NCBI GenBank assembly: GCA_028455995.1
Contig: JABELC010000014.1
Location: forward strand, 682,001 to 746,000
DNA from: Scleromitrula shiraiana
Lineage: Eukaryota; Ascomycota; Leotiomycetes; Helotiales; Sclerotiniaceae
Reading direction: 5' to 3'
Length of the DNA stretch: 64,000 bases
The notes under the pieces are model-generated. The model was given only the letters and a program-made list of their open reading frames with translations. It was not told the DNA's origin and ran no database searches. Position 1 is the stretch's first letter. Every line of letters starts with the position of its first letter. Positions 46,824 through 59,692 of this stretch are shown piece by piece. A program made the position numbers and the translations under genes.

Positions 46824-49290
46824 ATCTTTATAATTAATCGATAAAAAAATATGAAGTTATAAGGTATAATATGCCATGCGATATGATATATATTGAAGTC
46901 AAATACTCGAGTAATAGATTGATATAATATGTTTGTTTGAATGTAATTATAATAATTAATAATTCTTATTGAAGAACTTTACAAATTTTGTGAATTTTCT
47001 CAGAAATGGAACCCTAAGGTTATGATTACATAAATCACCATCTACTATACTAGTATGATTGATTGATGTTGAACTCAGCCATACAGCTACGGAATAAATA
47101 ATAATCCTAGTTTAGATATCTTGGCATTTCGAATCTATCTAAATTGGCTTTTACTCGTTTCTGGGGGAAAGTGATTAATAATAGAACCCTTTGTTCATTA
47201 TAATGTTAGTAACTTACTAAACTTACTAAAATTTATTAGATCTAGAACTACTATTAGTATATATTAACTTTATAATAACAATAATCATATATCAACTATA
47301 ATATCTATATCAACTCACATACATTTCCTCTCCTCTCACATTGACACCATCACCCAAAAAGACCTTCAAATCATCTTTAACCAAATTCCCTCTATCTCAA
47401 ATACCACCTCTCAATGCATACACCTTTATTATTCATTCCATCAAAAAAATATCGTCAAAACTCTACCTCCATATACTTAATATAGAACTAACCACTTCCC
47501 ACTCCCACAACTCTATACATTTTTCTCCTTAAAGTCTATTTCAATTATAGTAATGGTACTCTACCATCTATCCGATAATATAACCATCTACTCTAGCAGA
47601 CCTCCCTCTACCCCTCTCCTAATCATCAACCACTGATATCCATCCACGAAAATCTCACAACTTTTCTCTATTCTATTCTATCCCATTCCATTTCATTTCA
47701 TTTCACATTTCCGCTCCCATCCAATCCATCCCCATTCCATCATCTCTTTTTAGTAAGAATTCTATATTTTATTTTCAAATATACATTATTTAAAATCTTT
47801 CTCTCTATTAGATCCAAGATTTGACAATAAATATATAATATTCAATCTCATTCATATACATATCTACACATATATCTCTAGCCTTCTCAAATCAATATAA
47901 CAACCTAGATTAGACAAGACAAGAAACCCCCAATTTATAAAGGAATAAAATCTAACGCCAAAAAAGTCTCGATACTATATATTAACCAAGCAAATAATTG
48001 AATCGAACCATCCATTGGCAGCCGACCATTTGGTATAAGATCCCATATATCATTTTTCTATTCTTCCAAGATCGATTTTAAGGTCTAGAAGGATTCTTCT
48101 ACTATTCTTTATCTTTATCGTCCTCTGAGTCCTTATTCATTTATCTATTTATTTATAGGTGACCATTAGCAACTTTATATGAAATCTTATGATTCGATTT
48201 TCTAGTATGGATGAATGAATATCAAACAAATAACAGAAGCCTAGAGAAAAAAGTAAATTTAAAGAACTTGAAAAAGGAATTTTATAACCTCATATCAATA
48301 ACATAGAAAAGAAAAGAAACTATTTAAAAATATCCAAATCCAATTAATATTAATACCACTTAAACATCCGAGTCCAGGCTATATAAAACCAACACTTTAT
48401 ACTAGCTAGTACTAATATAAATAAACATACAATCAACCACCATTCATATACATATATCTATCATACCACTTCACCATACATACATACATATACACACACA
48501 TACATACACACAAATACAAATATCCACCACCGATATCTACATCCAAGTGCTCAATCCAAAAACATCCAAAAACAATCTATCTAGTATTTTTAGCATCTTA
48601 AATACGATATTATCAACTAACTCGCTAGCTCGCTAGTTTTATAGACATTGGTAATTAAGTGTGCGTATGATGTTGTTATAGTAGTTTTAGGACCGTCATA
48701 TTGATGGAGGATGAGATGGAGGATGGGATGGAGGGGTTGAGTTGTTTATACTGTAGGATATACACCACACCGCATTTCCGACCAAATCAAATCAAATCAA
48801 ATCAAATCAATCACAATAGACGGTTTGTAGATGGATGTTTAGATTGGGTGGATGTTGGGGAAAATTAATAGATATTTATATATGGATATAGATTATCATA
48901 TAGATATAGATATACATATATATACTACTACTAGTAGATAAAGATATATATAGATATAGATATAGATATATATAGACTCAGATATTATAAGTATATGTAT
49001 GTATAAAGCATGAATGGATGGATGGATGGATGAATATGATATGATATGATATGATGATATAATATAATATTCATGCTTCATTATCAACTCACTAGCATCA
49101 TCATTCTAATATCTATAATAGATAAAACAATCCAATCAAATCAAATCAAAGCTATTTAATTTAATTTCAATCAATCTAACCAACCATTGAACAAAACGAA
49201 ACACCAATTCAAAAACAACAGAAATGATGAATTGAATGGAACTGAACTTACTAGACTATCACTGCAAGTAATAAGATAATATATTTTAAA

Positions 49291-49605
49291 ATGCCCGGCT
49301 TAGATTCAGGTTCGGGTTCGGGTTCATCCAAACAGGGAGTTTCTGCTTCTGCTTCTACTACCTCTAGTACTGGGTATATATCCCTCTCCCTCTCCCATTC
49401 CATCCCCATCCCCCAAACTAACCCTCCAGTCCCTCCACAACCACCACAAAAAAAAACCAACACCAACACCAACATCAACACCAACACCGCATCAACAGCA
49501 GCAACAAATAAAACAACAAAAACAAAACGCGTTAAAAAGAGTGCTAAGAGGGCATTGAATACAGCGGCGAGGAATATGAGGGAGGTGATAATGGCGATTT
49601 TATGA
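49291..49605 (+). CDS. Small low-complexity ORF, hypothetical
   Basis: Single-exon 104-codon frame starting MPGLDSGSGSGSSKQG. Ser- and Asn/Thr-rich centre and a basic amphipathic end (KRVKKSAKRALNTAARN). The basic end looks less like chance than the rest. No homologue recognised; the surrounding DNA is full of simple repeats, so this may be non-coding. Confidence 0.3.
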   Translation: MPGLDSGSGSGSSKQGVSASASTTSSTGYISLSLSHSIPIPQTNPPVPPQPPQKKTNTNTNINTNTASTAATNKTTKTKRVKKSAKRALNTAARNMREVIMAIL

Positions 49606-49692
49606 TTTTGATGTTTTGATGTTTTTTTTTTTACTTGTATTTAGGGGGTTTTGATCGTATGGTATGGTATCGTATGGTATTGTGAGATGGGT

Positions 49693-49800
49693 GGGATGGA
49701 TGGGATGGATGGGATGGATGGGATGGATGGGATGGATGGGATGGATGGGATGGATGGGATGGATGGGATGGATGGGATGGATGGGATGGATGGGATGGAT
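49693..49800. repeat. 9-bp minisatellite (GGGATGGAT)12
   Basis: Twelve near-perfect copies, open in frame as Met-Asp-Gly repeats simply because the unit is 9 bases. Followed by degenerate copies to about 49820. Confidence 0.93.
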
Positions 49801-50449
49801 GAAGTGGATGAGATGGATGGTTTTTATTATGGGTGTATTGTATTTGCTTTCTTGTTGGTGTTTGGTTGGTTGTTTGGTTTATGGTATGTATATATATATA
49901 TATATATATGTGTGTGTATGTATGTAAACATCAATTATTAGTAATTGATAGCGATTTCATGTTTGTTTTGTTTTATTTTGTTTTTTTATCTATTATGATA
50001 TATAGTAAAGTAATAAAGCAGATTATCGCATTATATTGTATTATATGATATATCTATTTGATTTTTCCACAATATAATAAAAGCTCAAAAATGAAATAAA
50101 AAGATGAATTGAGGATGAAAATAAAAAAGAAAGATTTCTCTTCTCATATATCATCGTATACCCCAATACATTATATCAATTATCGTTAAAAGATATACAT
50201 ACTACTATACTTACCATCTATATGTCTTTCATGGGTAGAAGTATATGGCTGTTTACTAGATGGATGCTGAGATGAGATATATGAAAGCTTTTTTCCCCAT
50301 CCCATCCCATCCCATCAGGAACGAACATAAAGAATAAGCAGACAAAACCTCAACAGTGCATTTAAAACGCAAAACCGGTATATATATATAAAGATATAGT
50401 ATGCAAAAAAGAAAATGAAGAGGAAAAGGAAAAAAACCCATCACTCGAG

Positions 50450-50734
50450 ATGGAAATCAGAATATCGCGCCGCGCGACGGCGTGGGATACGGTATATGTA
50501 GATAATCATAATGATAGTGGAGCGGTATTTAGAACTCCCAGTAAAGTAAGCGTGTGTTACGAATCCTATAATTTTCCTCTTTTTTTACAGGAAAGTTGGA
50601 ATTTCTTTTATGAGGGATGGGATGGGATAGGAATTGATTGTTTCTTTTTCTCTGAAGAAGAAGAAGAAAAACAAGAAGAAGAAATTGGAATTTCATTCCA
50701 TGATATTAAGTTTAGAGTTACTCGGGTTACTTAA
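50450..50734 (+). CDS. Small hypothetical ORF with possible intron
   Basis: MEIRISRRATAWDTVYVDNH.. followed by a 45-nt candidate intron (50546-50590, GTAAGC..TTACAG) and ESWNFFYEGWDGIGID.. with a Glu-rich end; 79 aa if spliced. The two frames stay open either way. No family recognised; weak support. Confidence 0.22.
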   Translation: MEIRISRRATAWDTVYVDNHNDSGAVFRTPSKVSVCYESYNFPLFLQESWNFFYEGWDGIGIDCFFFSEEEEEKQEEEIGISFHDIKFRVTRVT

Positions 50735-52178
50735 TAAAAATAGTCGTCGCTGCACGAGGAAGAAGCAAGCAAGTATAAGACGAAGAAAAGGAGAGGGGTT
50801 AAAATCAAGCTTTTTCGCATTGTCGTGGGTTGTGTAGGACTGACTGAATTGTACTTATAAGTTCACATCATTGTAAGGAAAATAAATTGAATGTATGAAT
50901 ATATGAATATATGAATATATGAATGAATGGATGAATGAATGAATGGATAAATGTATGAAAGAACGAATGAATGAATGAATGAATATATGAATGAATAAAA
51001 CAGAACACTGATTCCGATACCGATAAATCTCAATTCATATAATAATATAATACGGGACAGGACGGGATATTGATTATCTTACGCTTGCTTGGCTTTAACT
51101 ACTAGTACTCGTACTCGTACGAGGGAGGACGTACGTAGAACTACATCGTACATATACTCTCATCTCATCTCATCTCATCTCATCTCATCTCCAGCAGTTA
51201 TACGAGTACAATACTCGAGTACAGAATAAAAAAAACAACATCGAGAGATCCGAGTCGGATGACGATTGATATACTAGTATATATATATATAATAAATAAA
51301 TAAATAAATAAATAAATCAACAACACCAAACTCCACACATCTAGAAACGCAGCCGATTGAATCTCCTTCCTTTCTTTCTTTCTTTCTTCTAAATATCGTA
51401 TAAATGCAATACCGTAAATGCACAATCTATATACTAGTATGCTGTGCCACCACTGGCAAGAAGGAATCAATGAACCTGTTTTGCTATTTCCATTGATCCT
51501 TCGATGCCTAAATGAATGAATGAATGAATGTCTTTTCTCTATATACTTCAAATTCCGTAAGGATAAGGATATTTCGATTTCGATTTTGATTCCGATTTCG
51601 ATTTCAATTAGATGTTTCAAATATCATGAAATAAGCAAATGATACAGGGATAAATGAAACGTCCAAGTTTAGATTGAGATTGAAACGGGATTTTTCATTT
51701 TCCTTCCTTCCTTACTAACCTATCTACGGTAGACTTAGTGGTGGGTGGGTCCGGGAAATGTTTCATTGATAATTTTTTGTTTTCTTTTATTTTTCTGGAA
51801 AAAATCTGGATGGCTTTAATGATGTTTTTGAGATTGTAGGTGGGTTTATTTAGAAGTTGGATTATTGATGCATATGATATGATATTATTATTGTTATAAA
51901 GATCTTGATATTATTATTCTTATTTTATTCTGTTGTTCTATATATACATGATAATCTAAACAGAATAATAGTAGATTGTACTGCTAGTGTATAATATCAT
52001 ATTGAATTGAAACTCAGGGGTTTCGTCTTAAGGCAAGATGGACATTTTATTTATTTATCTATTTATCTATCTATTTATCTATCTATTTGTCTATTTATTT
52101 ATGAGTGTTTATTTATATCACACACACACACTACTTACCGCAAGCCCAAAACATAGCGTACCCGTGCCGTAGCCAACG

Positions 52179-52179
<1 letters not shown>

Positions 52180-52237
<58 letters not shown>
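52180..52237. repeat. (AAT)n microsatellite
   Basis: About 19 uninterrupted trinucleotide copies. Confidence 0.95.
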
Positions 52238-53362
52238 GCGCTGCCGGGAAAAAAGGGGGTTGCATGAATTGCATGGATTGCATGGACTAGGTAGATAAAA
52301 TGTAAACGGGGATGAGAATGAGGATGGGGATGAGGATGGATTGATTGGATAGGGTGGTTATGTATGGGAGTTATGTACGATGGTGTTATGTACGATGGGG
52401 TTATGTACGATGGGATTTTTATGAATGGATGGTTTTGAGATGGTATTGGTGTTTTGAGTGGTTGAGAGAGGGATGGATTGATGGATTGGGGATTGGGGAT
52501 TGGGGATTGGGGATTGTATTGTAGAGTAGAGTTGAGCATTTTACTATTCGTACTATTTGTACTGTACTCGGTGTACTGGGATTGAAATTGAAATTGAAAT
52601 TGAATATGAAAAGGCTCATCTTCGTAAATTCATACATGTAGCATGGGGATCGATGATATAATTATTTTAATCTGGAGTGATAGTAACAGTGATGGTAACA
52701 GTGACAGTGGCAGTGGTAGTGGTAGTGGTAGTGGCGGTGGTGGCAATACAAGCAACCTACAGTTGTGAACCCAAGCCAAGCTTATTGTGGGGAAGAGGCT
52801 TTTGGACAGACAGGTACACCTATTAGATTTTCTGATGGAATTCCTTGCTATGATATAGTATACCATACCTAGTATAGCATAATGTTGTGATTGTGATACC
52901 TTCTAAGGTTAGATAATGCATCACGTATAATATATAACGTATAATATATACAATCTGAACCTTTCAAGGAGCAAAGATCAGATCAGATCAGATCAGTTCA
53001 TATCAATCATATCAATCAATACCATCCTGTTAGATGAAATCCAAATAGGAAATTTCTTTTTCAAGGATTCTATAGGGTTTTTTCTACTCAAGAAAAACGT
53101 TGTCCAGTAGTTTCATACTGGTAGTTTAAGGGTAATTAATAAATTAGGGGTAATTCGGGAAACACAACGCTTACGCTCACACCCACGCCCACGTCCACGC
53201 CCAGTTTCTATATACCTATTACTATTAATAAGATGGTAAAAAAGCTAGGACGATTAAAATAATGCTGACGTCTCTCAAGCTTCGGAAGATCAAAAGTTAA
53301 TGTGTTAATATGTTGAGATTTTAAGATTTTAAGATTTCTGAGGGGTTTCAATTAACGCATAC

Positions 53363-53462
53363 ACATTTACATTTACATCTACATTTATTTACATCTACAT
53401 TTACATCTACATTTACATCTACATTCACATCTACATTTACATCTACATCTACATCTGCATCT
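53363..53462. repeat. Tandem (CATTTACATCTA)n array
   Basis: About eight copies of a 12-bp unit alternating CATTTA and CATCTA, 670 bases upstream of the bestrophin-like start codon. Confidence 0.85.
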
Positions 53463-54130
53463 AGGCCTTTTATTTTTCACTTTCATATTTACTATTACTG
53501 GTAAGAAAATCTTTTTTTAAATCCAATTCACTCACTGCCCTAGCACTTCTTATTCACAACCACGTTTTTTTCCCTCTTCTCCTCCTTTCTTTTAAAGCTC
53601 TATACCTAAACATTTCATCTCCAGTTTTTCTTTTTCACTCTTACTTACTACTCATTTCATTCATATTTTGTTGACACATAATTTTTCACCTTTTGTCTTT
53701 ATAAACCTAACATATATCATAATTATCAGGACATTAATCGTTCAATTCATATTTTATACGAGAATAACACCTGGGACAGAGTTAAATAACCATATTCCTC
53801 GTTCATTAATTCTGAAAGGTTTCAAAAATCCCCAACTTCATACACATCTAAAATCCACAATTCTTTTTACCCACAAAATCGACAAAACTCGTTCAACTTG
53901 ACTTGGATCAATCTAATAAGTTATTATTCTCCATTTACGTACTATAGCATACGATCCATATCATCGTGGTATCTCATACAAAAATAAACGGCAACCAATA
54001 ATCTAGAACGAACTAGATTTTCTTTCCATATTCCCTACCAGATCCTATTTCCATACCTTCTCCACAGAAAAAAAAATAAACGGGTCCGTTCGTTCATTTG
54101 TTAATCGAACTTCATTCATACATCTTCATC

Positions 54131-56007
54131 ATGGCGGACGATGCAGGAGGTCATGAAAATCTCTCCTCTACACTTGCTCATGAATCGGCCCCGGTTCCTA
54201 TCGTAACTTCTGTTATTCCTCCTCCTGAAAAGATTACTCCGAGTAGACAGTCAACCATGAGGTCGAAGGGTGGGCTTGATGCTCATGTTAGTGGTACTAC
54301 CACTCCTAATAGTTTCTTTGGTGGGAATAGAGGGAGTCGTCATATGATTGATTTTGATGAATATTTTGTAAGTTTTTTTGATTGATTTTGTTATGTTTGT
54401 TGGGTCAATTGATGGTTTGAATATTGTTGTTTATCTACATATCTTTTCTCGACTCATCGATTTGTCAATTCATATGGTTATGAAAGAATTACAAAAAAAG
54501 TAAACAAAATAAAACAAATGACTAACTTCTTCTCTCTCTCTCAATTCTAGGTCGGTCCAAGAGATCTCGATGCTCATTCAAAATTACCATATTTCATGCG
54601 ATTACATGGAAGTGTTTTACCACGAATGATAGTACCATTAACTTTGATTTTATGTTGGTCTACATTAATTACATGTATTTCCAAATTTTCTGGAACAAAA
54701 TGTTTGTCCTTTTTTTTTTATCCATATCAGTATAAATGGATCAATCATATGTATCTTACTAATATGTTTCTTTTGTATAGTGGCTGTTAATACTTTACTT
54801 CTTACTGTACTTGGTTTCGTTATTTCTTTGGCTTTAAGTTTTAAAAGTACTACTGCTTATGAACGGTATGTTATGACAAAGTCATCAACCCATCTAATTA
54901 CCTACTCAGTCCCCAAATCCCACGGACAAAACAATTACCATACTAATCCCCAAAACCAGTTATTCCGATGGCCGTAAAGCCTGGGCATCCCTCTCCGTCC
55001 AAAGCCGAACCCTAGCCCGTCTAATCTGGGTTCACATCGACGAACGTCCCGGTGATCTCGGAAAAGAAGATCTACTCGCAAAAGTAACCGGCATAAACCT
55101 AATCCAAACTTTTGCCGTTGCCCTAAAACACAAGCTCCGATTCGAACCCTATGCTCACTATCCCGATATCTCCGCCTTAACGCACCATCTAAATACCTAC
55201 GCCCAATCAGCCGCTACACCCGAGATTTTCGAACAGAAAAAAAGAACTCCATGGAAACGAGCAGGCGAATATCTTGGTCTCAGCTTTGCGAATAGTAACC
55301 CAAGAAAGGCATTAAAGAGAGCTTCTAAACCAGTCGGGAATCTCCCCTTCGAAGTCCTAACATATATCTCCTCCTACATAGAAGGCGCCTTCAAAAATGA
55401 AACTCTCAAATCCGCCGTCGTACAGGGCCAAATGTTATCCGCACTAAACGCACTCACCGAATGTCAAGCCGCCGCCGAGCGAGTCTTAGCTACTCCCTTA
55501 CCCGTAGGATATAACATCCTAATATCCCAAATCGTATTCCTCTACGTCTATCTATTGCCGTTCCAACTCTACACGGCCCTCGAATGGGTCACCATCCCCG
55601 CGACCTTCACAGCAGCCTACATAATCGTCGGCCTCATGGCCATCGGCAACGAGCTCGAAAACCCCTTCGGCAACGACGTCAACGATCTCCCGCTAGACCA
55701 CTACTGCGCGGAGCTCGCCCGCGAACTCGATATCCTGACCTCCACGAAGCCGGCCACTTACGAGGAAATCGTCTATGGACGCAAGGAGGATCACAAGGGC
55801 GAGACGACCCAGCAGCTCATGAGGGAGAATAAGGTCTTGTGGCCGCTGAGCGAGGCCGGGGTAAGAATGTGGAGGTATAGGGAGGAAGGCGAGATTAGGG
55901 ATGCGCTTGCGGCGAAGGTGGTGGTGGCGGAGAGGAAAAGTAGGGATGCCGATGCTGAGAGTAGTGCGGGGGCGACTCGGAAGAGTGGAACGGAAGTTAG
56001 TGCTTAG
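54131..56007 (+). CDS. Bestrophin-like anion channel (UPF0187 family)
   Basis: Four exons: 54131-54367, 54551-54701, 54781-54865, 54960-56007; 506 aa. Introns of 183, 79 and 94 nt all have GT..AG and keep frame. Start chosen at ATGGCGGAC (54131, ATCATCATGG) rather than a poorer ATG 33 bases upstream. The N-terminal ~80 residues are soluble and Ser/Pro-rich. HSKLPYFMRLHGSVLPRMIVPLTLILCW starts the membrane part. The family core includes LGFVISLALSFKSTTAYERY (selectivity-helix-like), GRKAWASLSVQSRTLARLIW, a later membrane pair IFLYVYLLPFQLY and PATFTAAYIIVGL, and the hallmark GNELENPFGNDVNDLPLD, equivalent to the acidic Ca-clasp region of bestrophins. C-terminal ~90 residues charged. Likely chloride or other anion conductance in a fungal membrane. 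GC content rises sharply in exon 4 relative to the flanks. Confidence 0.93.
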
Positions 56008-56836
56008 TTTTAATTTTTTTTTTTTCTTTTCTTTTTTTTTTGTGGGGGCCGGGGGGAAACGGGGGGCGAGGGGGCCGGTCTCCTGGGAATGGGTATATTT
56101 TAAAAATGTTGGTTGATTTGGGTATTTTGATCTTGTTGGTTGCGTTTTGGTTACTAGTACTTGGGGGAGTTCACATGTCAATTTCCGAGTCAATTTTCGT
56201 TCATAAGGGAGTAAAGCAAAGCAAAGCAACTTGAATCTAAGCGCTAGGATATGATACACAAAATAAAGATAAAAATAAAATTTGTAGATTTTTTAATTAT
56301 TTAATTGTTTTTTAATTGTTTTTGTTTTTCGTTTTGTTTCTCTTTGCATGGGGGATCCGAGTCGGGGGATTGGAGGATAAATAGGATAAATAGCATAGGG
56401 AGTGTTGAGTTAAATACTAGGTAGATAGATAGATAGATATGTGATAGAGAAGAGGAGAGGAGAGAAGAGGAGAGGAGAGGAGAAGAGAAGAGAATGATAG
56501 CATATAAGCGAACGAGCAATAAATATGTTATTCGAAATAGATTATGGGGGTTGTTATGTATGTATTATGTATGTATATAGCACTAGTAGTATATGTATTA
56601 TGTATGTATGTATTACTAGTATGTGGAATATAAAATATATTAGTTTATTGATTGATTAGTTACTAGTAATAGGAATGGTTGGGATCTTTGTTTTGTTTTT
56701 ATTTTGTTTTGTTTTTATTTGGATATTGAGATATTTTAGATAGATGTAGATATAGATAGATATAGATAGATGTAGATAGATATAGATAGATATAGATAAA
56801 TATAGATAGATATAGATACAAATATATATATAGATA
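56008..56836. other. Intergenic with microsatellites
   Basis: T- and G-rich 3' flank of the channel gene, AGAGG runs at 56450-56495, TATG runs at 56555-56625 and an ATAGATAG array at 56735-56835 running up to the TIR element. No gene. Confidence 0.6.
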
Positions 56837-56838
56837 TA

Positions 56839-57814
56839 CTCGGTCAAATTAAAATTGAAGCACGCGCAAAATAAGCGAATCGCCTCAAAATCAACGATTT
56901 TATATAAATCACCTCTTGCGTCAACGTAAATAAATCGATCAATTATTTATAGAATTATTTAAAATTTGAAATTTGAATTATTTTTCCGTTAAAATACTTA
57001 CTATTAAAATTTGACAATTAAATAATCATTTTAAAATTTATAATATTTAATTAAATATGAAGTAAAAATCATATAAAAATATGATATTTTTAATTTGATT
57101 TAAATCGAATAAATTACTATATTAAAAAATAATAAAGATATATATGAATATATAAAAAACAAACTTTTATTTGATATAAATATTATATATATTAAAAATA
57201 TATAAAAAATATAATATAATAAAATTAAAAAGAATATATATAATGTTTATAAATATTAAATACTATTATAACTTCGATTTTTAAAAATCATTAAAATCAC
57301 TTCAAATTTTTATATATAATAATTTATATCTTTATAATTATTATATTAAAATATTATTTAATATAATTTTGATTTAAATAAATTATTAAAATTTTTAAAG
57401 ATTTTAAAAAATTAAAGATACTCTTATAATTTCGATTTTTAAAAAATACTATATTAAACTTTAATATATAATATTTATATTAAATAAAAGTTTTTTTTTT
57501 ATATATTTATATATATCTTCATTATTTCTTAATATAATAATTTGCTTGATTTAAATCAACTTAAAATTATAATATTTTTATATGATTTTTACTTTATATT
57601 TAAATAAATATTATAAATATTAAAATCATTATTTAATCTTTAAATTCTAATAGTAAATATTTTAATATAAAAATAATCTATATTTGATATTTCAAATAAT
57701 TCTATAAATAAATGATCGATTTATTTACATCGGTGTAAGAGGTGTTTTGTATAAAATCGTCGATTTTGAGGGTTTTTGGCAATTGGCGTGTGCTTCAATT
57801 TTAATTTAACCGAG
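56839..57814. mobile_element. TA-flanked non-autonomous element with ~115-bp terminal inverted repeats
   Basis: 976 bp between TA dinucleotides (56837-56838 and 57815-57816). Left end CTCGGTCAAATTAAAATTGA; right end, reverse complement, CTCGGTTAAATTAAAATTGA. The similarity runs about 115 bases through CGATTTTATA..CACCTCTT and AAATAAATCGATCAATTATT. Much of the interior is itself imperfectly palindromic (AAACTTTTATTTGATATAAA versus TTTATATTAAATAAAAGTTT), so the whole element could fold back on itself. No ORF. TA duplication is the Tc1/mariner signature; many differences between the two ends are C/T transitions, as repeat-induced mutation would produce. Confidence 0.9.
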
Positions 57815-57816
57815 TA

Positions 57817-58102
57817 AACATAAACAATAAACATAAATATACAACAACTAAATGCACAAACCATCCCACAAATATATTTATACTATTTACATTCAACATC
57901 CAACATCCAACATTCAACACTCACCATTCACCAATTTCCAAAATTAACTCCTCCGACTCGGAGTCACTCAACACACCAGCATCAAGGTTTTATTTTACTT
58001 TACTTTACTTCACCACTGCCACTACCACTACCACTGCCAATACCATCACATAATAACCAATAATCCATATCCGAGTCCTAACATCTACTTCTACTACTCC
58101 TC

Positions 58103-58138
<36 letters not shown>

Positions 58139-59692
58139 GTAAATATATTAGATAAATCACCCTAAGATTTTAATCCCCACTAGTATGAATGAGTATGTAT
58201 TTAGCAACGCAGAAAAAAAAAAAAAAACAGCCTGAGGATCTAGTTAGTTGTAGTTGCGCCAATTGTACTTGTACTTCTAGTTGTATTTTTAGTTCTACTT
58301 GTAGTTGTATTCTAGTTGCCAATGTATAATGATTATTGAAATTCCCAAACTAAATCTAAAACTAAAACTAAAACTACTACGACTAGTAAAGTAAGTAAGT
58401 AGATGACAAACGAACGAACGAACGAACGGACGAACGAACGGACAGATGGAAAACGCCTGCTTGCTATAATTTAAAAATCGCTATTTTATTGAGTGCTGAG
58501 GAATTAATTGGATCTTGGATCTTGGATCTTGGATGTGTTATGGTGTGGTGTGGTGTGGTGTGGTGTGGTGTGGTATGGTGTTGTGTGATATTTATATGTT
58601 TTTTGTATTGGTGGGACTAGATGGATTTGTATGGTAGCTGTGTTGTTTGTTTGTTTGTTTTTTTTGGGGGGGGGAGAAGATAGTCGTGTGCATCTTGATG
58701 GGGATGGGATTGGTTTAGGGAAGGAAATAAGGGGGTTTCTTTAGGGGATGGGGATGGGATGGGAGTTCGCATGCGATGGCGGGATTTTATCTAGTTGCCA
58801 GGTTCAAGTTTATTGCAGATATGAGATGATGAATAGGAATCTGGATGGATCGATGGATGATGGATATTGGTATGGAGTTATGTTTGCTTTCATGTTTGCG
58901 TAATTCAACCGCATGGATTTATCGATCGGTTCCATGTATGCGGATGCATGACGTCTTCTTGGTGAGTTTGAATATATTGAAGCAGCGAACGTGTTGTGAT
59001 ACAGTACTTTTCCGAGCCGTTTTCGGTTGTTCGGTTATCCGAGGTGTTGCGGAAACGAGAGTTTGGTGTATTTGATAGATTCTGATATTATAGGGTGGGT
59101 TGAGGAATCCGTTTTCATATGTATTACTGTGTTTATAGTGTTTGCTGATTGATTGGAGCAATCGGTTTCCGGAAAAGTGGTAGTCTGATTTTCTATGTAC
59201 CTTCGCAGCATTGAGTCTTCAATGCATTATAATCAGCAAATATCTTGAATCATTAACTCCGTCTCAAATAATTGGATCGAGGTGTAACCTAAACACAGAA
59301 TACGAAAGTTGAATTCATAGCAATCTGCCTTACATGGCAGTAGTTCGGATTTGCATTTTGTGTGTCGTATGCAGCTTCAAGATTGAGGCTTTGCATTTGT
59401 TCACAATATCTGCCGTGCTATCACACGAATCAAATACCATCCCAAATTGACCTAGACGGATTCTGCATGACATTAATCCTGCAGTGGGTAGTATGCGGCG
59501 TTATAAAGGGGGATTGCAGATTAAACGCAGTCTCCGTACATGCGGCAATTCTTTTGAGGAGGGGGGGCAGTTGGGGGCCACTCCTTCATCAAGCGACAGA
59601 TGAGCCACATAGATCAATAACCGCGAATCGATTTATTCAGATAGTTTTTTCCTCTCAATGAAGTTTTATGAATGTGTAATCTCACATCAAAT
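57817..59692. other. Intergenic with microsatellites
   Basis: (CTA)n near 58093-58137, (CGAA)n 58408-58440, (TGGTG)n 58540-58575 and poly-G near 58665. The last 600 bases have normal composition. A 76-codon ORF at 58845-59075 has no motif. Confidence 0.55.

Larger units (their letters stand above)
46824..54130. other. 7.3-kb low-complexity intergenic region
   Basis: No gene with a recognised domain. It is crowded with short tandem repeats: (ATAC)n about 48480, (AAATC)n 48783-48810, (GGAT)n 49014-49033, the 9-bp array at 49693, (ATGA)n 50900-51000, (CATCT)n 51160-51190, (AATA)n 51290-51318, (AAT)n at 52180 and a 12-bp array at 53363. 53500-54130 is the promoter and leader of the bestrophin-like gene. 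Two weak small ORFs are listed separately. Confidence 0.6.

Noticed and set aside
49651..49941. Open frames encoding Met-Asp-Gly repeats plus hydrophobic tail
   Set aside because: Two frames are open across the same 9-bp array and nothing outside the array looks coding.
55584..56259. Plus- and minus-strand ORFs across the end of the bestrophin-like gene
   Set aside because: GC-rich shadows of the channel frame; Arg/Pro-rich composition typical of antisense frames.
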